The notes under the pieces were generated by a model. The model searched no databases. It was not told where the DNA came from and saw only the letters and a list, made by a program, of their open reading frames with translations. The translations under genes and the position numbers were made by a program. A stretch of DNA of 64,000 nucleotides from contig JASAMV010001212.1 of assembly GCA_030248065.1 (NCBI GenBank), positions 1-64,000 on the forward strand, given 5' to 3'. This document shows positions 11,668-23,100 of the stretch, in pieces. Source of the DNA: Rhynchonema sp. JSB1_4. Its lineage: Eukaryota > Nematoda > Chromadorea > Monhysterida > Xyalidae. Positions within the stretch are counted from its first letter, which is position 1; each line of letters starts with the position of its first letter.

Positions 11668-12612
11668 CAGTGTAGTACTTGGTCAGGGTGTTGACGATAG
11701 ATAGATTGGGACCCGAAATGTGTTGACGATAGATAGATGACTCAAGTCCGAAATCTGGGGGGGTCGACCCAAACTTGTTGACGATAGATAGATGGTGGGG
11801 GGGGCAGTGTAGTACTTGGTCGGGGTGTTGACGATAGATAGATTGGGACCCGAAATGTGTTGACGATAGATAGATGACCCAAGTCCGAAATCTGGGGGGG
11901 TCGACCCAAACTTGTTGACGATAGATAGATGGTGGGGGGGGGGGGGGGGTCGCCAAAAATCAAGGTATAGTATAGTGTACTAAGTTGGTAATAATGTGTA
12001 AATATTAATGAAAATGTACTAAGATGTACTAAATCCGCGCGTAGCGCGCGATTTTTTGCCTATTTGGGACAAAAATACCGATTTTGAGCCATTTTGAGGC
12101 AAAAATACCCATTTTGGGGTCGAAATGTGTTGACGATAGATAGATTGTTCCCAGAATTTGTTGACGATAGATAGATTTGCCCATAAGTGTTGACGATAGA
12201 TAGATGAAATCAAAAAGTGTTGACGATAGATAGATGAATTTGGGGGGACCCCCCCCCAAGTACTACCCGGGGGGGGGGGGGGGGTCGCCAAAAATCAAGG
12301 TATAGTATGGTGCACTAAGTAGGTAATAATGTGTAAATATTAATGAAAATGTACTTAGATGTACTAAATTCGCGCGTCGCGCGCGATTTTTTGCCTATTT
12401 GGGACAAAAAAACCGATTTTGAGCCATTTTGAGGCAAAAATACCCATTTTGGGGTCGAAAGTGTTGACGATAGACAGTTTCCAGAATTTGTTGACGAAGA
12501 TAGATTTGCCCATAAGTGTTGACGATAGATAGATGAAATCAAAAAGTGTTGACGATAGATAGATGAATTTGGGGGGCCCCCCCCCCCACCCCCGCCCCCA
12601 AGTACTGCCCTG
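11668..12612. mobile_element. hAT-like MITE, GTTGACGATAGATAGAT-word family (right arm)
   Basis: Ends CAGTGTAGTACTTGG and CAAGTACTGCCCTG with exact 8-bp TSDs ccccatcc (11660-11667, 12613-12620). The word GTTGACGATAGATAGAT occurs many times in direct orientation. The core includes the hairpin CGCGCGTAGCGCGCG. A second element of the same family (11805 to about 12270) is inserted in it. Confidence 0.85.
11805..12270. mobile_element. Self-nested copy of the same MITE family
   Basis: A second CAGTGTAGTACTTGG start occurs inside 11668-12612, with a matching CCAAGTACTACCC end. Runs of G on both sides agree with, but do not prove, a gggggggg target duplication. Confidence 0.55.
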
Positions 12613-14013
12613 CCCCATCCCCCCCAGCCACTACCTACACTGCCGAGCCCCCAAATCTCCGGCCCGGCCCGGCCCGAACCCCCAAATCTCCGGCCCGGCC
12701 TGAATTTGTGGCACAGATTTTAACCCAATTTTTGTCATATTTTTTGCGATTTTTTGAATCCATTCTTTTGGTTGAAAATTCGTTGTTTTCCATGAAAAAG
12801 TCGTCAGATAGACAACAATGACAATACTGATCACTTACTTGCCGATACCGTCAGAAATTTTAGTATTTTTGACAAAAAAATCCCTACTTTTTCAGTAAAA
12901 TAAGTCACTTCAGAAGCTTCGGGCCGGGGTGCCCGCCCGGCCCAAGCCAAAACCCCAAAATCGCGGCCCGGGCCGGCCCGATTGCGACCTCTGGTCCCAA
13001 TTCCCAATCCCAATCTATCTATCAACACCTTGGCGGCCGGTCCTACCAACAAAAAAACCAACGTTTATGGAAGCTGGCGGCATGTAAAATTTGCTCATTG
13101 CACTTGCAGAAACCGGTTCAACAGAACTCATTTGGGCTTGGTCGATCTCAAATTCCATCAATCCTTTTTTGCCCGTGCAGCGGGACTGTTGCGGCAAAAA
13201 CGCAAAGTTGGCCATTTTTGGCAAACCTTTACCGGCGAAGAAGAAATTCCTGAAATAAAAACTTCACAACCAAATTTAAGGCAAGACTGCTCGTGCGTTT
13301 CATAGGCAAACTAAACAAACAAAACAGAGCTAAGGTTTAAGGTAAGCTCAACAAAATTTGAAATTTCATGCTGTTCTTTTTCTTTTGGGTTGGTCGTTCT
13401 GCTGAGCTTTTCTGATTTAAAGTGCGATCGGTACGGTGACGCACGTCACGAACACGATGTCACAAGGTTGGCTGGTATTGGCTGCATTCGTTCCTTGCGA
13501 TTATTCGTTCACGTTCGTTCTTTCATCCTTGACAGAACTGTACTTCAGCCAACTTTATGGAGCTGGAGCATTTTCGGTTTATGGTGGTAACCACTGGCGC
13601 TTTTGTCATTGACAAGCCCCAGGGCGCCATTGCAGTCTGGCATTATGGGCCGAAACTGCATCCACAGATCTAACGCAATGCGTGCCCACAAGGCTAAATC
13701 GTATCGTTATTGATCTATCATCTTTTGTGCAAAGCACGTCCACAAGACAGCACCCAGTGCATTCGCAGCCAACTTGTTGTTAGTACATTGAGTTCGACAA
13801 CTTGTCATCCAAGAAGCAAACAGTACTAAGAAGTAAGGATTATCTTTCACCAGGACGAACATTTTACCCTGTTTTATCACACTATATTAAAATAGCTGCA
13901 ATTGGGTACATGTAGTGCCACAGAAATCAGAGCACTCTGTATAATAATTAATCCAGTGCAAAATGTAAAAAAACTAAAGTTATCAAAAACAAAAGTCAAC
14001 ATTTTATACAATA

Positions 14014-17000
14014 TCACAATTTGGTGACCGCGTTGGCATGAATATCCCCGTTATCCACATGAGTATGATGCATGAGCAGTGCCTCAGTCTCTGCGGTTCG
14101 AACATGATTGGGCACGATTGACATTGTGGTATCCGTTGTGCTGCGTCTCGGCGCCCGTTGCAATTGCAGAGCTGCCGCGGACGAACGTTTGTGAAACATC
14201 TGATTCGTGATCTTGCGATTTTGCGTCGATTTCTCGAAAACGGCCTGTGCCGCCAGCTGGTATTCGAGTCCCCGAGCGCCGCAACAGCCGCAGCCGCACA
14301 GCGAATAGTGGAATAGACAACGATATCGCTCGCTGAACACGTAATAGATCAGCCAAGTGGTTGAGCTGTTCAAAACCACCAATAGATTGCTGGTGTCGTT
14401 GAGGACGAACGCCAGCAACGCGTGCGTTTCGAAAATGTCCTTATCGATCAGCTCCAGCACGTTGACGACCAACGTTAGACTGTTGCACACGGCGAACACC
14501 ACCGTCACGACCACCATCATCAGCGAACGATTGTGCTCGCCTGAAATTGGAAGGACATCAAGTTTGATTGCAAACTTTAGTGAAACTTTTGAAAGCAAAA
14601 ACTGCTGCAAGCTTTGATGGCCCTTGGTTGGCTTATCAGTCACCTCCTGGCAACAAGAGCATCGTCCCATAAAATCGACGGTCGACTCGTAATGCTCGCC
14701 ACAGGGCAAGCTACATAGATCAAGCGTGGTGATCGCAAATGAGTTGGACTGGATCCTCATTTTCTCCTTTCACGCTGTTCATCATTTACCCACCACTGGT
14801 TGAGCTGCTGAACGTACATGAAGCACATCAGTTATCAATATTACCTTTAGTCTGCGAGCTCAGTTTGAGTCTGTCCCTTCTTGCCCTCAATATCGTTCGC
14901 ATAACGAGTGTGTTCAACACCAACAATAACGTGAACGGGACGGCGAAATGTGTGACCAGAAACAGTGTGGTGTAGTAGACGATGTAGTAGTGGTTGTTGC
15001 TGCGAAGTCGATAGTCCACAACCCAGTCACCTGAAACATCACGCAGTTCTGGCTAAAGTGATCGTATTATAGTTTTTCGGCTGTTATTGGTATCCCGTTT
15101 TGGCCAGCTTTCACAGACGGGCTGTGCACCAAGTCGTCATCGACAGCACGCCCGTGACCTGTCATTATATGCTCGCACAACCCATGCTTTGCTCAATGGT
15201 CCGTCCTCTTTTGATTCGGGAGATGAAAATTTCCCATAAAACCGGTCAACATAGGCAGATGCCCATCAGCCGCGAGCTGCTTTTGTATGGAGGTCAGCTG
15301 CACTTCAGCGGCCAATTATTGGTTTGTGGTCAACTCATAGATCGTCAACCCACTCAAGCAGCCGTGAGTGAGCGTGAGAAATAATACGTATGGTACATAT
15401 GTATAGGCAATCCACCAGCTCATGGCACTCGTGCACACAGGCTGCATGCTACATTACTGCCGTCAATGAATGCATCTATTCTCTGCAGTTATGCATTGAA
15501 ACATCCCCAAATTTTGCAACCGAAAAAGAGGGAAATGCAGAAAAGAAAAGAGAAATAAAAAGCGGTTTTTATTTTATTTTAGTGTGACATTCTCTCTGAC
15601 ATTGCCTTGCTTAGGAACAATTGGCGTGTGCTGCTGCATGCGCTGTGTGTATAAAAAGTGTCATGAGCCGATGGATTGCCCATACATGGCATTCGGCGCG
15701 AGTTGACGACTTTGGTTGATGATCTGAATTGACGAGTTACAAATAGAAGCCGACTTCAGCTGGTGACACTTTGTGCGATGACGTTGTTGTCACTGACAGA
15801 CAACTGATGACTGTTTGATGCTTCATATCTAATATAAATAAAATCCACAGGGTAGGTAAGTCTAGTGAGTGTATCCACTAACTGAAGTCGAGTACGATAG
15901 TTTTCAGTTACACTGCAACAAAAATAAGACCCACCGATTCCCTTGTACTCCCAGAATCGCACGACGTTGTAGAGGATCGATACGATCACGATGACGAGCA
16001 CGCAAACACGCATGCGGCCGGCGGTTTGATGCAGCGCGCGGAACGGGTGACAGACCTGGGCAAACAGAAAAACACATTTGTGCCAGGTGCAAACGCAGCT
16101 GATAAAAATAGCGTTCCTTTATTTCTACATTCATTTCATAGAAATCTCGGTTTCAAAAGTTTCGGTGTCGGTTCGGTCCAGTTTTGCTTGATAACACATC
16201 ATGGACAAATGCGGAAACCGACGTGCGCTTTGACTAAAGTATTTGCAACCCTGGCCGAGGACCGGTCATCAAGGCTGACAATGTACACAGACTGTCGTGC
16301 TTCTGTGGGCAGTTAACCTACCCATATTTGTTATTTGTTTTGTATTGTTTTGTTTCAATTGCATCTCCGACCGAGCTGGTGGCGGGTGTCACGTTTCTCG
16401 CATGGTTGCCGTCATCCAATGTATGAAAATTTTAATTTACGGAAACAGTTTATTCCAAAAATACAATATTTGATCCGAAGCTTCGGTCTTGCTTGAGCTA
16501 GTAACCTATTTGAAAAGCAAAATGAGTTTGACCAGCCCTTTAATTGTCGCCTATCGTCATGGGACCCTGCCCTATCGTCATGATTGCGCATTCGACACGA
16601 AACTAAAAGTCGATTTCAAAAAGTGTCCTTATCCGGGATATTTGACTGAATCTTTTGAAATCGTCATGAGACTGGCTCATGTCAGCTACACGCTGGTGTT
16701 TATGAACACGACAGAAGTGCCTTTCAGGTGTACAATTTTTCTTTCCTTTTTCTTTTGGTCGAGAAATGTCGATTTTGCTCTTTTTACAGACTGGCCCTCG
16801 ACCTGCTCTCAAACGGTACGATTGATAGTGCCGTGATGGCGCTGACCCCAACTCGTGATCGGGCTCAAAGACTGAAACTGAAGTCTGCCAGCCCAATCGG
16901 GGGTTGGGTTGATCAAGTGGCCGCGCTGAGCACCGCCAAAGTTCGATTGGACTGGTTCGGCACCGCCATTCAGTTTATGGAGGTGCGCTAGGTATACTCT

Positions 17001-20000
17001 GACAATACTTTTGGGAGAAACTTTTTAAACGCGTTGCCTGATCCGTAAAGCACACGCAACTGGCGCAGCCAGCTGAGTTTCGTAGCATTTCGCAAATCAC
17101 TACGTTAGACTTGTGTGTTGAGCGGCTGGCAGTCACTGAGCGCTGCAGCTAATACGCGCATAGTGAGCTTTACGGATCAGGCAACGCGTTTGAAAAGTTT
17201 CTCCCAAAAGTATTGTCGGAGTATAACTCTGTTTCAGCACTCTACAGTGCTTAGTCCATTTTACCAAAAGAACTTATGATCGATAGGATATACCGCGATA
17301 GGATATCCTAGGATACGGGACTGGAGCCACCTTCATAGGTTGATTCAGTTTTTATTTCTCGACATAGAGCTCAAGAAATGCTGTCATTCACGACAAAATT
17401 TCAGGTCGTTCTCTCAGTGCCAACAAAGTGGTGGCTCTAAAATGCCAAAACATTTCAGGTCTACAGCAGAAACGTCTGGATCCTGATCATATTGACCCAA
17501 ATTCTACTCAAAGTCTATCAATACGTCACGAAGCGTGCAGTCGGATGCGAAATCCCGTTTACCGATTCATTCCGAGCACTTTTGGCTTCGTTTTTCGTGC
17601 TTCTGCTAGGCGGTTTGTATCAATCGGCTTTATTGACCGAACTGCTCGCACCCGATCAACGCTCACAATTCAATAATGTTGAAGGATTGATTGGATTACT
17701 GAATGCGAAGCGAACGCGTCTGATCACGATGAATATGAGCTATCTTGGTTCGGAGGCCAAACTGATGGTTCAACTGAAGCATTCGTTCGTCAATAATCCT
17801 CCGATCTATTTAGCGAACACGTTGGCAGAAATCGATCACTATCGAACAGAGATCGAATTGGGTCGAGCGGTGTTGATCGAGCGATCCGAATTGATTCAAA
17901 CGCTTCACGATCGCTTCTGCAACACGCGAGTCGTGCCGATCACTGAATTCGGCGTCGATTTGAATACGATCATGTTCAATCGGCTCGTTCCCGATTCACT
18001 CATAGATCGAGTGAACAAGGCGATCACCGACAGTCAACTTGCTGTGAGCAATATTCGCAATCGCTATGTGTCCTATTTGGATCACGTGCGTTCGTCACGC
18101 CACCGTTGTGAAACAGTGAATCAACTTGCGAATGGCATTCAACAAGTCAAACTGATTGGCAGCATTCTGGGGGTTTTTGGGTTGCTCCTGTGTGGTTTGA
18201 CCATCGCAGCATCGATATTGCTATGGGAAGCACTGTATCACAAAGCAAGGGATCGCTTTGGGTTGAATACAACGCCGTCGGAACAAGGAATAAGATCAGA
18301 AGCTTTAGTTAGGAATACGACTAATCCTTTTCATTCATTTCTGTGGGGAAATGATGATTTGAACTCTTGGTCGCACACCCCGTAAGATAGTCAGTTCAAT
18401 ACCCACGATTATATCAACATTGCACAAAATTTTCAAATTTGCTGATCGGATTGGAGTGGCTTTCGGTCACGAACGGTACGTTAAGACGGTGCTTCACAGG
18501 TTTCCACTACCATAAACAACAAATATTGCGAACAAAACCCCGAAACATCTGCAGTTCAAACAAGTCACGTGACCACCTGCGCACCAAGTTTGCCACCAAT
18601 AAAGAAATAAAAAAAGAAAAAATATTTTTTGTGAACATGATTCAAACCAACCGCGACATATCGTTCAACTGTGATCAACACGTGCAACCACACTGAACAC
18701 GTTTGTGCCATCAAGGTGACCGGGTACAGATACAATGTTGTGTAGTAGATGCTGTAGCCGAAGATGTCAGCGTGAATTAGGGTGTTCAAGCCGGGCATCA
18801 CAAATGCCGGCACGGCTGCAAAATGAAGGGCGAAGTGCACTGGTGTCGAATTGATACCGAATTACTTATTTTTACATTGATAGCGTCAGGTAGAACTCCG
18901 ATTCCGAGTCACACAAGCCCGGGTGTCATACTTGGCGTTCCGGAACGGACGTGTCTTGATCACATGACTGTGACATTTCGAGATTAGATTTGCCGATGTC
19001 AATTGCTTTAATAGACAGCAACACTGTCAAGCTGGGCTAATCTATATAGCGCGAACAAATGTGGAAATAATAAAAATCCGCACACGTGACCGAGACCGGA
19101 GCACACATTGTGAAACATCAGCCAACCTCTGCCACTTTAGTTTAGTTACATGTCTCGAAAGGCGATATAAAACAGGACTCGGGCAGGAACATATCGAAAG
19201 AAACAATGCTAGAAACACCTACCCAACACAAGCAACACCAAATCAACGACACTGAGTGCGGCCAGTAGCACATTGATTGGCGCTGACATGACGGGCCGAG
19301 TGTAGATGTAGACTGATATTCCGTTGAATATGACGCCCAGAACACAGCAACACAAGAGAATACAGGCCAGTGAGAAACTGACTGTTTGATACGCGTCCGT
19401 ACTCCTGCTCGGCGAATCTGGAATGGAAATTTTTGGGCCACCCTTTGTTATTTGTAAATTGTTCGATATCGAACTTGGTGATCGGATGACGAGAATCGGG
19501 CCGGTCTGCATAGCCCGATGACATCAATCTATATTTTTGGTCTTGGCCACATAAATGTGATCGGACCGTGTAGACTGGTCCGGTGCTATCCGGTCACCAA
19601 ACTTTGATATCGGTCCTTGTTTTTGGTCAATAGGTGTTGGATGGTAGGCTTGATGGCGATAGCAGTAGTGGTGGTGCCATAGGCTAAAGAGTCAGAAGCC
19701 TTACTCAATCTAAAGACACACGGAAAATTATTTTTTACCAACATTGGGATAAGAATTTGGCTGAAAATTAAATTGAGTCATTTTGTGCTGAATCAGACGT
19801 TGTCTCAAAAGTCGTCGTGGTGCTGCAATTACCTGAGTTGGACATGGCGCAAAACGCCCCCCACTCTGTAAACCCCTCTGTGGGGGAGGGCCGACATGCC
19901 ACGTTTTCTGAACGCAGCACAGGAGCTTCATATGGAGCATCTCCGGCAAGTATCAAAACTGTTTGCAAACATTGTGATGGTTATGCGTCAGCACCCTGCC

Positions 20001-20129
20001 TTTTTGAAAACCAAACCTTCATTTGGAACTCTGACCTGTGACTTCATGCCATGTCTTATCAGCAGTCGTTCCGTTATCGTTGAGGTGCATGAGCACTGCC
20101 TGTTTCGCTGTTGCAGTCAGATTCTCCAT
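14014..20129 (-). CDS. Peptide-type GPCR, complete right copy
   Basis: Seven-helix receptor, closest in motifs to FMRFamide/neuropeptide receptors. Minus-strand exons: 20036-20129, 19223-19417, 18652-18815, 15935-16055, 14845-15030, 14014-14540. All junctions are GT-AG, every phase closes, and the sum is 428 residues. The N-terminal exon starts MENLTATAKQ and has N-glycosylation sites (NLT, NGT). Exon 2 carries TM1 and most of TM2. Exon 3 ends TM2 and carries TM3 with ERYVA. Exon 4 begins CHPFRA and holds TM4. Then come TM5, and TM6-TM7 (NSSTTWLIYYVFSERYR). A TTTTTCAG lies about 107 bases before the ATG and could be a trans-splice acceptor. A 13-base alternative first exon (MSNS, 19833-19845) also fits in phase. 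Intron 3 (16056-18651) contains another gene on the opposite strand. Confidence 0.8.
15375..15730. mobile_element. Foldback element in GPCR intron (right arm)
   Basis: Mirror of 2736-3066, with the same CATCAGCTCATG-type inverted ends, but with extra internal sequence of about 90 bases. It lies between the TM4 and TM5 exons. Borders are approximate. Confidence 0.5.
16522..18385 (+). CDS. Ionotropic receptor-like channel protein, right copy
   Basis: Same architecture as the copy at 118-1943. Exons 16522-16727, 16790-16982 and 17459-18385, GT-AG, in phase, about 441 residues. Exon 1 gives the first ligand-lobe part with CPYPGY, exon 2 the LALDLLSNGTIDSAV part, exon 3 M1, M3, second lobe and final helix. 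The whole gene lies inside GPCR intron 3 on the opposite strand. Two residues differ from the left copy in the shared part (Gln for Lys in TRDRAQR, Ala for Thr in NTLAEID). A 2-base difference near the stop changes the last residues to HTP. The first in-frame ATG is used; a missing 5' exon is possible. Ligand and ion selectivity cannot be inferred. Confidence 0.75.
16993..17225. mobile_element. Hairpin MITE in receptor intron 2 (right arm)
   Basis: Long inverted arms: TATACTCTGACAATACTTTT and GGGAGAAACTTTT at the left match AAAAGTTTCTCCC and GAGTATA at the right, with further pairing of AACGCGTTGCCTGATCCG and CGGATCAGGCAACGCGTT. Element tips are TA on both sides. No coding content. Confidence 0.7.
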
Positions 20130-23100
20130 AAAGACATAAACGAAGGCGCGCGGCTGATTCACGGATATCAGGGGTGGCGATTTTGGTGGCAGTTTCACGC
20201 TTTCAACACTTTTCGACGCGGCTTCGGGCCACAAATGGCTGAAAAACAAACGCACCTGCGTGAAAGGCACACTGTGAATCCTAACATTATACGTAGAGAT
20301 TTGTCGACTGCCCTGTCGCTTTATGTTTATGGGATGCCGGGCATAATCAAAAACAGTAAAATAGCTGGATAATGCGTTATCTCTATTTAGAAGTGTTTTT
20401 ATGGTGTTGGTCTTTGGTTGCAAAGTACAGCGGCTAGCTTATCATCGATTTTACACATCCTGAGGTGTGAAACACTGGCTGCCCCCATGGCAGCACACGT
20501 CTGATATTTTTGACATTTTGTCGGGAATTCAAGGTGTAATGCCTGACTGACATGGGTTAAGCACGCAAATAAACAGTATTTTTCACAGCTATGGAAGCGC
20601 GTATGGCCAAGTTGCCATATAATTTGCTCACGATAATGACATGCGGTTGAGTCACCATTGTGGTTTGGAAATCGGTAATGACAAACTTGCCAAACACTAT
20701 GCACAACAAAAACAGCACCTAGCCATGGACTTGCAATAGCATATAATTAGGGCAAAATAATGTTGTTGAGGGGGAGAAAGCAAAAAAACGTGTTTTCTAA
20801 GTCCCCGCACATGAACAAATCACATTGTGCCACAGCATGATTACACTCATACACAAATAATACAGCCGACAAGAGCGCATATGGCCGCGGGTATTCTGTC
20901 TAATTGGCAGACGGGAAATCCAGCGTGACAGAGGGAATTCGAAAAATGGAGAGGTGTGGGGGAACAGAGACGCGATCGGTCAGCGGTTCAGGGACGTGGC
21001 TGTTCTGGGCTACTTTGCAGTTTGAATAAAAGTCCTAGACATCAGGTTTTCATGTTCTTTGCGGCCGGTTGTGTTCTGGGAACATTTTGTTGGGAGAGAT
21101 AAATACTACAGTATGCAGTGTTCAGCAAATTTCGAATAGGGTCCCCTGTTCAATAAGTAATGCTGAGGGTTAGTTGAACACAAAAATCTGTGATCCACGT
21201 TAGTCTCCCAGAAGGTTTACGCAAGTTCTCGTGCGGGAAAGTACGGCCGTTGGGGCCCATACCCGGAAAGTTCCGTCTCGGTTTCGGGGACCAAAGTGGA
21301 ATTCCCAGGCTTCCCTTGCTCTGCACATGCAGTAGTGAAGGGCCATACATCACACGCACATTTTATGGCGATGTGTGTGAGCTCGGCATAAAATTGAGAA
21401 CCAGCAGACTTTCCTAACAAGGTTCAAAAAAGGAAACCTCTTAGTCCGTAAATAGAAACACGGTGCACAGAATACGCAGCAGTGTATATTAAAAATCCCT
21501 GGCCGTCTTTTTACAAAGAGAAAAGCATAAACAAGCCACAGGCCTCGGGTTCGAAAAAATAACGTGACACCAAGCTTTGCCAAGATTGCGCTGAGACGGT
21601 TTGCGATTAATCGCTCATTTTCTTATTTTGTTTTTATTTTATTTTTTTGAAAGCAAAGACCACCGTGTCCCATGTGACCGACTGCTGATATCATAGCCTT
21701 GGGGAGCCTTTGCTGACGTCGCGTGCTTGGTTCCGTATATTGTTGAGTGCAGACTAATTCAAACGTTATAATGGCACGGTCATGACAATATAGTCGGCCA
21801 TGTGCAAGACAATGGTGCATCCACAAAACCACAGTGGAATTTTACAGGATGGCATTATCAAATCAAAGTGAAAATGGCAATGGTCCGGCTTAAACGGCCT
21901 GAATCTGATAATTCCCATGTGACGCCAAGCGATACCAGAATCAAAAATAGGAGCCCTGGACCGAGCAAATTGTTGTCGTGGGCGCTGCGCGTACACTCAC
22001 ATAATAGCTCAGGTCGGTAGAGATGAAAAGAGGCATTTAAAACGACGAAATAGGGAAATATAGATTGTCGCAAAAAGCTACGGTCAACAAGTGACTGGCT
22101 CCTGGCTGGATTTTTGAAAGCTAAAAATCCTTCCAGCGCGGTAACGACGTTCTGCAAGTTTGTGACGCGGAAATATGCAATCGGAGATAACTGGGGCATC
22201 CCAGAGCGGAAGCGGGAAAACGCGTGCGTAACACAATTTCATACTTTCCGCCGAGGGCTACAGTAGTGTATCCATAGGTCCGTAGGCTGTGTTGGGTTGG
22301 CCAAGCCATAAGTTCCGATAACCAACTGTTTCATCAAAGGCGGTGCCCGGCGGCTTGGTGCTTTTAAGGTGGAACATCAGTGAGTCAGTTTGCTGATGTT
22401 TCACTTTGTGGGGATAGTCCACGGTGGTTTGGGAAGCACCGCTGTAACTGCCCATGGATTTGGTTTGGTAGTTCACCTGCAGGCTCACATTGTACGCTGG
22501 TCGTGGGTGACGAATGCTTACATAAGTTTCAGCAATGTCATTCTATCTCTGTTCAGGTATTAACATGAACATTGGCCAGTTTTTTTTTAGCTCAAACGAC
22601 CCAATAATGTCTACATAACCGCAACAAATGTACGCTCACAGGCGGAGGATTTTTTAACGTCTCGTGTTTCCAACACCAAATTGCGACCGTAAAAACAAAC
22701 CAGAGGCCACGGCTAAGCTCGGCTTTTTAGTTGGTTTTCGGGTACCTACGATTTCGCCGGTTTACAGAGCTTGATGACTCCGAAACAGGACCCAGGAATT
22801 ATTTCAGTTTCGCTTCGGGGGTATTTAGTGCAGCAGGACACTATGATCTAGCCAGCTGTGCGTGCCTCAAATGAAGCACACGTTTTTCTTTTCGTGCCGC
22901 GGTTTCTTCAGTGAAATGACGACACGAACCAAATTGAATGCGTTGCACTTTGCTCTTGCTGTCCGGCTGACTGGATGCTGCCAACAAAACGATAAGGAAC
23001 ACATGTGAGAAACACTTTGTTGCTGCAGTGTCTCAAAATTTTATGACCCATAGATTTCTCAGGGCCCGTTAAAGAATGACCGTCGTTTTTAACAAGCTGC

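Larger units (their letters stand above)
10863..12642. mobile_element. hAT-like MITE with nested elements (right arm)
   Basis: Mirror of 5737-7453. Ends CAGTGTAGTGGAGGC and AGCCACTACCTACACTG. The right flank ccgagccc is the complement of the left-arm TSD; the left flank here (gcgagagc) has changed. It carries 11227-11613 and 11668-12612 inside. Confidence 0.75.
10030..18507 (-). repeat. Right arm of giant inverted repeat
   Basis: Reverse-complement copy of 1-8215. The pairing offset drifts (sums of paired coordinates fall from about 18508 outside to about 18280 inside), showing several indels between the arms. Coding exons are almost identical, while intron and mobile-element segments differ more. 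Position 18507 pairs with window position 1, so the outer border of the repeat is not visible. The gene-free part between the elements and the GPCR stop (12643-14013) holds nothing I recognise. Confidence 0.93.

Noticed and set aside
11668..12612. Regularly spaced repeats resembling a CRISPR array
   Set aside because: Spacing is irregular, spacers are themselves repeated elsewhere, and the context is eukaryotic and transposon-bounded.
16026..16316. Possible upstream exon of the right receptor-like gene
   Set aside because: It overlaps the TM4 exon of the GPCR on the other strand and shows no receptor motif or suitable donor.
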